A stretch of 64,000 nt of DNA from Oscillospiraceae bacterium (GTDB lineage: Bacteria; Bacillota; Clostridia; Oscillospirales; Ruminococcaceae). Location of the stretch: positions 1 to 64,000 of the forward strand of contig JAFYPL010000026.1 of assembly GCA_017547525.1 (NCBI GenBank). The letters are read 5' to 3'. The notes under the pieces were generated by a model, which did not search any database, was not told the origin of the DNA, and saw only the letters and a program-made list of their open reading frames with translations. Within the stretch, counting starts at the first letter, position 1, and every line of letters begins with the position of its first letter. Positions 54,031 to 61,493 of the stretch are shown here, in pieces. A program made the position numbers and the translations under genes.

Positions 54031-54861
54031 ATGATCCGTATATTAGTAGACTCTGCATCTGATGTATCACACATCAATTCAGAAAATATTACAGTAGTTC
54101 CTCTGTCCGTTACAATAAACGATAAAACTTATCTGGACGGTGTGGAACTGGGCCACGATGAATTTTACGAAATGCTGACTGCTACAGAAACATTTCCTAA
54201 ATCATCACAGCCTTCACCACAGTCCTTTGCCGAAGCTTTCGAACAAGCAAAAGAAGCTGGGGACGAACTTATCTGCATTCTGCTGTCTGGTGGTGTAAGT
54301 GGCACATGCCAGAGCGCCCGCATTGCAAAAGAGCTGGTAGAATACGATAACATACATATTGTAGACTCTCTCACCGGGTCATACGGCGTATATCTTCTGG
54401 TGCAGCAGGCACAGAAAATGATACAGCAGGGCCACACTGCACAGGAAATCGTGGCAGAAATCGAATCTCTGAAAGAAAGAGTAATGGTATACCTCAGTGT
54501 AGACACACTGGAATACCTGTACCGCGGTGGCAGACTGAGCAAAACTTCTGCCCTTATCGGCGGTGTAGCAAAAATAAAACCAGTTATCTACGTAACCGGT
54601 GAAGGTAAAATAGGTGTATTCAACAAACAGATTGGTATCAGCCGCGCCATAAACGCACTGGTTGATGTGGCTAAAAATAATCCAGCGGACACTGACCATG
54701 CATTCTACACAATCTGTACTGCCGGTACACATAACATCGAAATGCTGGAAAGCAAGCTGGCAGAAAATTCCGTTCAGGTTACACAGCGCATCCAGATGGG
54801 TCCTGTTGTAGGCACACATGCCGGCCCTGAAGCATTCGGCATAATCTATATCAGAAAATAA
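54031..54861 (+). CDS. DegV-family fatty acid binding protein
   Basis: A 276-residue DegV protein, the FakB type that binds a fatty acid for phosphorylation by FakA. SASDVS at the start, SSQPSPQSF, SGGVSGTCQSA and RGGRLSKTSALIGG are family motifs. FakA is encoded at 23213-24883. Complete; own promoter and terminator. Confidence 0.92.
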   Translation: MIRILVDSASDVSHINSENITVVPLSVTINDKTYLDGVELGHDEFYEMLTATETFPKSSQPSPQSFAEAFEQAKEAGDELICILLSGGVSGTCQSARIAKELVEYDNIHIVDSLTGSYGVYLLVQQAQKMIQQGHTAQEIVAEIESLKERVMVYLSVDTLEYLYRGGRLSKTSALIGGVAKIKPVIYVTGEGKIGVFNKQIGISRAINALVDVAKNNPADTDHAFYTICTAGTHNIEMLESKLAENSVQVTQRIQMGPVVGTHAGPEAFGIIYIRK

Positions 54862-54886
54862 GTGTTTTACTGACAAATAACAAAAT

Positions 54887-54917
54887 AAAAATCCACCCTT
54901 ACGGGTGGATTTTTATT
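54887..54917. terminator. bidirectional terminator
   Basis: AAAATCCACCC/GGGTGGATTTT stem between degV and the last operon. Confidence 0.8.
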
Positions 54918-54942
54918 TTATCATTTGATTTTAACCAATAAA

Positions 54943-55914
54943 TCAATCCAGTGGGTATCTGTCCGGAGTAAATGGTGTATCATCACAGGTCATGGCTTCA
55001 CGTGACAGCGGATACTGTGATTCATACAGACGGAAACCTATACCGTATTCATCCTGACGGTTTCTGGTGATAATTTCTTCACGTTTTGCCATATTGGTTT
55101 CACCAATCAGGTACAGATACTGGATTTCTACCCATTTCGCCATACCTTCATAAATCAGCAGGCGTTTATTTTTACTGCATTTCCGGAAACCTTTTTTACT
55201 GTCCCAGTTAACATACTGCCAGATATGGGTAAGTTCATGAGCAAAAGTGGCTATAAGAGATATGGCAGGTGCACCATTTTCCAGAATAATACTGTATTTC
55301 TGCTTTTTGTTTATAGCCACACCAAGAATAAGTATACTCTGTGAGTCTTTTACACCCAGCGGAGTACCGACTTTTTTCTTGAGTTTTCTTTCTTCCATAA
55401 CTTCGATAGTTACCGGCACATCGATAACAGCATGGAAGAAGTTATCCATATTGGCTATAACTCTCTGGCACAGTGCTTCGACTTCGGCCTTATCTTTAAC
55501 AATAGTGTTGCTGCAGGTATTGCAACGCACACGGCCATCCGGCATACGATAGTATTCCACGCCGGAAATACTTGTACCGCAGTAAGAACAATACAGGCCA
55601 TTACCTCTGTTCCGTTCATTGCCAGGTATCTCTTCAGCCAGATTTTTCTTTTCACGGGCCTGACGGAGTTCACCACCGTCAAAGCCTATCATGTTCAGAA
55701 AGTTTTTTGTACCTTCGAGATCCATCGGAGTACTTCTTTTGGATTCACCGTATTTCAGGTAATATCTTTCGTGATAAGGCAGATCCTTTGTGCTGGATAC
55801 TGTTCCACGGGAGGCACTATTTCCGGTGACACTTGCTGTGTTCAGCATGTCTGTCTGATTTTCTGCAGTTCCGGACCGCATGATTTCTTCAAACATCATT
55901 TTATCATTGTTCAC
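54943..55914 (-). CDS. LIM-like zinc ribbon plus DA1-like metalloprotease
   Basis: A 323-residue protein. Residues 109-134 form a CxxC-x18-CxxC zinc ribbon; residues 226-230 are HELTH in an IATFAHELTHIWQ helix, and a downstream Glu (256 in YEGMAKW) fits as third zinc ligand, giving a gluzincin. Order and spacing resemble plant DA1-type peptidases (LIM then HExxH). N-terminal 100 residues are polar and probably disordered. GTG start with AAGGAGGT 8 nt upstream; it overlaps the 1159-residue gene by 11 nt, so it is the last gene of the operon. Confidence 0.75.
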   Translation of the reverse strand: MNNDKMMFEEIMRSGTAENQTDMLNTASVTGNSASRGTVSSTKDLPYHERYYLKYGESKRSTPMDLEGTKNFLNMIGFDGGELRQAREKKNLAEEIPGNERNRGNGLYCSYCGTSISGVEYYRMPDGRVRCNTCSNTIVKDKAEVEALCQRVIANMDNFFHAVIDVPVTIEVMEERKLKKKVGTPLGVKDSQSILILGVAINKKQKYSIILENGAPAISLIATFAHELTHIWQYVNWDSKKGFRKCSKNKRLLIYEGMAKWVEIQYLYLIGETNMAKREEIITRNRQDEYGIGFRLYESQYPLSREAMTCDDTPFTPDRYPLD

Positions 55915-58900
55915 CTTCTATTACCTCCTTCTCTTCTGATTTTTCTTCCTGCTGAGTTTCGTTCACATCTGTTTCATCCGCGATTTCTTCAGCTACCAGG
56001 GCTGATTCTTCTGTAGGATTTTCAGCTGGTTCTTCAACCGGTCCTTCTGTAAACTCCTGTGCAGTTTCTTCTGCAGGCAACATTTCATCCATCTGTTCTT
56101 CTGAAACTACACTATTGGCTGCTGTATCATTTTCAGGTGCAGTTTCTTCAGCTACAGGGTAGTTTTTCTGTTCTTCTGGTTCTGTTGCCCTTACAGGAGC
56201 TGCCTTTTTATCTTTTTTCTTGAAAAAGCTTTTGATTTTTTCCCAGAGGCGCTGGAAGAAGCCTTTTTTCTTTTTGCCTTCGCCTTCATATTCATCAGAA
56301 TATGAATTCAGAGTAACAACTTTGTTTTCTGTTTCCGGTTCGTTCTGTTTACGGATACTTTCTGTAATCCGTTCTTCATTCCACGCAAGGTAATCTGTGA
56401 TGATCTGAAGAATACGGTTTACATTACGTTCCACCGCAATCAGCAGACCGATATCCAGCTGGCTGTCCTCAATGATGAAAATACATTTATCAGCGTTTTC
56501 AATGTCTTCCGCCATTTCCAGGCTGTAAGTCAGTGGTGCGTCAAACGCACCAGGTGTGACAGCAGAGATAAATGCCTGGTTTTCTGCGAACAATGTAACA
56601 AAAGTTTCGTTCAGCAGGTTTGTAAGAGTCATTCTTACAGAGTCAGTGAATGCATCACCGAATCTGGAGAAATCCAATTTCAGAATCTGTTTATGACGGT
56701 ATTCACGGGTAGGAACACCATTTACTTTAATCAGGGCACCGTTATCAAAATCATTACGTGCCTGCAGTTTCCAGTAGCCCGGTGTATCTACGTTGAAATC
56801 AGCAAACTGACGATGTATATCAATATTGTTTACAGATTTCAGTGCGCCCATTTCTGTAGAGTTTTCAAGACTGTGAATCTTATAGTTACGGATTTGTCTA
56901 TATGCCAGTCTGCCGCCGATATGTTCAGAAGCGCGGCGTACCAGAATACGGTTATCAGATGATGCGGATACCATTTCGTAGTATTTGCCGTTGAGTGTAA
57001 GGAACTGACCGGTCAGATATTTCTGATATACATGGCCTTTGAGTTCAGTGCCTATATAAATGTCCTCGTTTTCGTGTTCAGCAATGTAGCTGGCGTTATG
57101 CAGGTCATCCAGAATAATCCGTGAGAAATCTTCATCTTTGATAACGTAAACGCTTTCAAATCTGCCTGTTTCGATACTGTATTCTCGTTTGAACTGGATA
57201 GTATTATCTTTTTCAAAGTATACTTTTTCACCATCGCTGTTTTTCACAGAGAGAATAGGTGTACCGTATTTATCAGTGATATCCTCCTGACTGAAAATAG
57301 CACATACTTCTTTCCATATTTCAGAAATAGCATCTTTTGTGTCGATATTCAGTATAGACAGATGTCTGATAAGAGTTTCTTCCTGTACTGCGTTTATGGA
57401 CATAAGCAGGCACAGGGACAGAATAGCATTTCTCTTTGTACGTGCATAGTCTGCTGTGATATATGGTATAGCTTTTGCGTCAGCTGTAAACCATTCTGTA
57501 TTTGCAGACATGTATTCACGCAGCATATATTCGGAAGAAATAACGTTTACAAACCCCTGCACTTCTGCAATGGTTGCAAAGTTTCTTCTTGTTTCGAACA
57601 GGTTGTTTCTGTCATCTTCAACAGTGATAAATGAATAATCGCTGACACGTTCATCACTCATACTGAAGGATGCTTTGAAACAGTTATCAAATGTTTCCTG
57701 AGTAGTATTCAGCTGTGCATAGTTTAGCAGGTCATAGTAATACTGTTTGGCAATCCAGTGTGCATCCAGTACAGGGAATACATCGCCGCCGTACCATACA
57801 GTTTTCTTAACCTGATTTTTTAGCGCAACCATTGAAATTTCTGTACCCATACCCAGGTTTCTGGAAACACCTGGAAGAATACGGTGCTGCAGATAGTCGT
57901 TATCTGCTGTCCAGTACATATATGAGCTCATACCATGAGGGTATTCTGTAGCAGAAACCTCTGTGATATTTGTCATCAGGATGTGGGAAAGTGCGTCAAC
58001 CAAGCCGTCACAGTTACGGTCTACAGAGCAGAATGTAACCGGACGTTCCTTGCCACAGCATTTAACCAGCAGGTTCAGGCCTATCTGTGCTGTAGTAATA
58101 AGTTTGGATGGTTCCACAACAACAACAAATGAAACCTTTTTAAGGAACATCAGATTGTTTTTGTGAATATCCAGATCATGAACAGCGGATGGAGAGATAA
58201 TACCGATATCCGGCATATCATCTTCATTCATCTTTTCGGCCTTGATGGTGGCTATCTTCCACAGGTCCGGAATATTTGATACAGATCTCATACCGTCTGA
58301 AATCCATTTGTGCAGATCGTTTTCAGTGCCATGTCTGCCCAGAACAACCAGAATTTTGCCGCCTGTAAGCAGTTCACGGTTTATAGCATAGAAAACGTAT
58401 GGGTTCAGCTTGTCGTAGAATGGTGTATTGAACAACAGGCTTTTACCTGTGGCAAGGTCATAACCGCAACGTACATAGTCGACATTCGGTTTCAGACCAC
58501 TACCCATTTTATGACGGATAAACGCCGCATAGTTTCTGCCCAAGTGGCCGCCGTTTCTTTCGATGCCCACCAGAATATCTTCAACGGCGCCACCGGAAGC
58601 AACACCATTATTTATTGTTGTGCCTTCCGCAGAAAGTTTGTCACCAAACAGTTTTTTCAGAGGTTTTCTCAGCAGTGGGTACATTGCCACACGTCTGGAT
58701 TTGTCAGCCTGTAATGTAAAGCCGGATTTACCGTCTTCCAGAATTATACCGTCAATGTAAAATGCCAGCTCACCAATGATTATAATCGGGAACACAGGAT
58801 AGAATGGTGTATCTATCCGTCCGTTCATATAAAGGGAACCGGACAGTGGCAGTAATGCCAGAGATATAGAACAGCATGTATAGTACGCTGTTTTTATAAA

Positions 58901-59383
58901 AGTACGTGTCTGCCCATAATGTTCTTTAAGATACCAGTTACCGTCCTGATCATTGTATTGGTAAAACAATTCAACTGCCGAGCCGATAAACGAATCTTTT
59001 TCGATTGTTATTCTGCCGAACACGCTGGTGATGACTCTCTTGATGATTACATAAGCTACAATCGCTGCTGTATTGAATAATATGAATTCAAAATAAATCA
59101 TCTGTGCCTGATCATATTCAGGAATATATCCGTCAATGTAGGTTGCACCTAGGGTTTCCACCTGTGTTGCAATTTCAGTACTGTACTGCATAAGCAGTTC
59201 TGACAGTTGCCCCATGAATACGAAAACCACCAGACTGTAAAGAATAGCCACAAGTGGCATAATATACTGTCTGTTACGGTTCTGCTTTTTGACGTTCACA
59301 AAGTTGTTTAAAAATGTGAACACCAGAAATGGAAGGAGATACACCATATATTCCATAATAGGTGAGTATTCACTACTATTCAT
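55904..59383 (-). CDS. 1159-residue membrane protein with possible degenerate NTPase/helicase-like core
   Basis: About five membrane helices lie in the first 215 residues (11-28, 41-60, 95-117, 162-185, 193-212). The long soluble part contains DLATGKSLLF near 310, then KILVVLGRHG near 345 and VVVVEPSKL near 424, an order reminiscent of helicase motifs I, Ia and II but without a normal Walker A; this is a guess. After residue 1035 a Lys-rich amphipathic segment (FFQRLWEKIKSFFKKK) and a 90-residue Glu-rich disordered tail follow. ATG overlaps the stop of the upstream gene by 8 nt. Function unknown. Confidence 0.6.
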   Translation of the reverse strand: MNSSEYSPIMEYMVYLLPFLVFTFLNNFVNVKKQNRNRQYIMPLVAILYSLVVFVFMGQLSELLMQYSTEIATQVETLGATYIDGYIPEYDQAQMIYFEFILFNTAAIVAYVIIKRVITSVFGRITIEKDSFIGSAVELFYQYNDQDGNWYLKEHYGQTRTFIKTAYYTCCSISLALLPLSGSLYMNGRIDTPFYPVFPIIIIGELAFYIDGIILEDGKSGFTLQADKSRRVAMYPLLRKPLKKLFGDKLSAEGTTINNGVASGGAVEDILVGIERNGGHLGRNYAAFIRHKMGSGLKPNVDYVRCGYDLATGKSLLFNTPFYDKLNPYVFYAINRELLTGGKILVVLGRHGTENDLHKWISDGMRSVSNIPDLWKIATIKAEKMNEDDMPDIGIISPSAVHDLDIHKNNLMFLKKVSFVVVVEPSKLITTAQIGLNLLVKCCGKERPVTFCSVDRNCDGLVDALSHILMTNITEVSATEYPHGMSSYMYWTADNDYLQHRILPGVSRNLGMGTEISMVALKNQVKKTVWYGGDVFPVLDAHWIAKQYYYDLLNYAQLNTTQETFDNCFKASFSMSDERVSDYSFITVEDDRNNLFETRRNFATIAEVQGFVNVISSEYMLREYMSANTEWFTADAKAIPYITADYARTKRNAILSLCLLMSINAVQEETLIRHLSILNIDTKDAISEIWKEVCAIFSQEDITDKYGTPILSVKNSDGEKVYFEKDNTIQFKREYSIETGRFESVYVIKDEDFSRIILDDLHNASYIAEHENEDIYIGTELKGHVYQKYLTGQFLTLNGKYYEMVSASSDNRILVRRASEHIGGRLAYRQIRNYKIHSLENSTEMGALKSVNNIDIHRQFADFNVDTPGYWKLQARNDFDNGALIKVNGVPTREYRHKQILKLDFSRFGDAFTDSVRMTLTNLLNETFVTLFAENQAFISAVTPGAFDAPLTYSLEMAEDIENADKCIFIIEDSQLDIGLLIAVERNVNRILQIITDYLAWNEERITESIRKQNEPETENKVVTLNSYSDEYEGEGKKKKGFFQRLWEKIKSFFKKKDKKAAPVRATEPEEQKNYPVAEETAPENDTAANSVVSEEQMDEMLPAEETAQEFTEGPVEEPAENPTEESALVAEEIADETDVNETQQEEKSEEKEVIEGEQ

Positions 59384-61475
59384 ATATTCCCTCCATTCTT
59401 ACCAAAATACTTGTAACGTAACTTGATGGTACTTTTACCATATTACCGCTGCTGATGAATTCGACCTGTCTGAAATCGCCTGCAAGGAATGGTGCAGGGT
59501 AATCATACTCTGTAATCATGTCGAAATCGTATTCATATGGGCGGGACATGGTTTCATCGCACCAGGTACGATCTCCGATAAAATCGCCATAGCCTTCTGC
59601 AAGGTATGCACGTCTTTTGCGGATATCTTCCTGATGTTTTTTACGTATACGCAGACTCTTTGTATACTGGTCAATATTATTTTTCGCACTGTTCTGAACA
59701 GCATGACCTCTGCGCACGTTATATGTGGCACTTAAATATTCAGAAACTTTATTCATCGATCCCTGAATGTCATTTACAACATCCTGCGCTGTGCTGTTAT
59801 AGCCTTTCACAACGTCTGAGATTGATGCGCGCATAAAAATGAATGCTACCAACAATGTAACTGCCATAAAACCAAGTGCTGTCACGCAGATGGTGATGGC
59901 TGTTGATGCCGTTTGAGATGAAGTGTCATTAGCAAAGATAAATGGCAGGAAACAAATCAGATACAGACCGATGCACAACAGCCCCAGTAACATACCTGTT
60001 TTAGGAGACATGCGGCTTCTGATTGCTTTCTTTACCTTTTCACCGTCTTCTGTTATACGTTGCATATAAACAGCGCTGTCTGTAAAGTCCGGCGGAATGG
60101 ATGCAATCATTTTGTCTTCTTCATCGTTTGTATATTTGCGAATATCTTCTATCTGATTAGGGGTCAGACGGCTTACGCTGGCGTCTGATATTTCGCCCGC
60201 GAGCCTTATCTGGCCGGCGCTTTTCTGAACACTGCGGGACTGCCGTTTGGAAACCTGGGCAATAACTTTTTTCGCATTATTGCATTCTTCGTTCCATTTG
60301 GCATATTCATTTTCTTTGCCGCCGAATATCAGTCCGTAATCTTTTTCCGGGATCAGGCTTTCGACGTCACATGAACTGTCCATAACCACCGGTACATCGC
60401 TAGGTGTGCAGAACAGTTTTTCCACAGCTTTATCTGTCAGTTCAGCTGGTATTTCGCTTTTGATTCTTTCCTTTTCGTTTTCGATGGCCTCGTATGTGGC
60501 CGCCAGTTTTTTGTCATAGGATGTAACTATTGTACACAGTGGAGCATCATCGGTTTCAGTTTCCAGCCGGTACAGGCGGCGTGCCTGCATTGCACTGTTT
60601 GGAACAGGGTTGGAAATCAGCACCAGCAGGGATGCCAGAAAGCGGATGTAGTCTGTGCGGAAATTCCGGTGTGTTTTTGGAAGTATGTCAAACACCATGA
60701 AACGCATTTTGTCAAAATACATGTTTCTGTCGGCGAATTTGGAATATTCGTTATCCAGTCTGATGCGCCAGTAGTCATCCGGATCAAAATAAGTACTTGC
60801 TGCGGCACGCAGTGAAACGCAGAGTACGTCAGTAGGGTAGGCAATGTTTAGGTAAGTATTAGCAAGGAATTCCCTGCGGATTTTTTCCTTCATTCGCAGT
60901 TCATTTCTGTACTGATTCCGTTCAATTGCTTCCAGTCTTGCGCTGAATTTAAGCTGGTCTCTTCCCAGCATTTCCATAGCCCAGTCGTGTTCGTCCTGGA
61001 TGTCACGGATTTCATTATAAATGTACTCTTCCGGTTTGAAGCAAAGCCAGCTAGTCAGTTTCTGCAGTGGTTTTTCCAGTGCATTTCTGTAAATCGCTTC
61101 TTTGGCTACTGTAACTGCTTCATAATATTTTTTCCATTCGGCTTCCCATTCATCAAGATGGGCATCCAGGTCCGGCTGTCTTGTAGGCGGTGTCAGGCAA
61201 TCAAGTGAACTGCGGTCTGCCACATCAAAAGGATTTCTCTTGTTTATAGTTTCTGCAGTAGTGTTGTTTACGATTACCGCACGCCATTCTTTTTTGCGTC
61301 CTATGGCGCCCAGAAGTTCGGGAACAGCCTCATCCAGAGACTGTCCCGCTGGGTTCCAATAACAAAATGCCAGTTCTTTGCTATTCAGAAACGGTTCGAA
61401 AAACAGCTTGTTTTCCTTTTGTATGGCATCAATATGTTCTTTTTCAGCTATTAAAACTGTGAACAAACCGTTCAC
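59376..61475 (-). CDS. 699-residue two-helix membrane protein of unknown function
   Basis: A short N-terminal domain (FTVLIAEKEHIDAIQKENKL, residues 1-75) precedes a long soluble helical region with a coiled-coil look around 150-215, then two membrane helices at about 494-514 and 525-548, and a C-terminal soluble domain of 150 residues ending with EFISSGNMVKVPSS. I know no family. It follows the next gene upstream by 18 nt and overlaps the 1159-residue gene by 8 nt; all are one operon. Confidence 0.6.
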   Translation of the reverse strand: MNGLFTVLIAEKEHIDAIQKENKLFFEPFLNSKELAFCYWNPAGQSLDEAVPELLGAIGRKKEWRAVIVNNTTAETINKRNPFDVADRSSLDCLTPPTRQPDLDAHLDEWEAEWKKYYEAVTVAKEAIYRNALEKPLQKLTSWLCFKPEEYIYNEIRDIQDEHDWAMEMLGRDQLKFSARLEAIERNQYRNELRMKEKIRREFLANTYLNIAYPTDVLCVSLRAAASTYFDPDDYWRIRLDNEYSKFADRNMYFDKMRFMVFDILPKTHRNFRTDYIRFLASLLVLISNPVPNSAMQARRLYRLETETDDAPLCTIVTSYDKKLAATYEAIENEKERIKSEIPAELTDKAVEKLFCTPSDVPVVMDSSCDVESLIPEKDYGLIFGGKENEYAKWNEECNNAKKVIAQVSKRQSRSVQKSAGQIRLAGEISDASVSRLTPNQIEDIRKYTNDEEDKMIASIPPDFTDSAVYMQRITEDGEKVKKAIRSRMSPKTGMLLGLLCIGLYLICFLPFIFANDTSSQTASTAITICVTALGFMAVTLLVAFIFMRASISDVVKGYNSTAQDVVNDIQGSMNKVSEYLSATYNVRRGHAVQNSAKNNIDQYTKSLRIRKKHQEDIRKRRAYLAEGYGDFIGDRTWCDETMSRPYEYDFDMITEYDYPAPFLAGDFRQVEFISSGNMVKVPSSYVTSILVRMEGIYE

Positions 61476-61493
61476 CTCCGTTTCTTTTGATTA

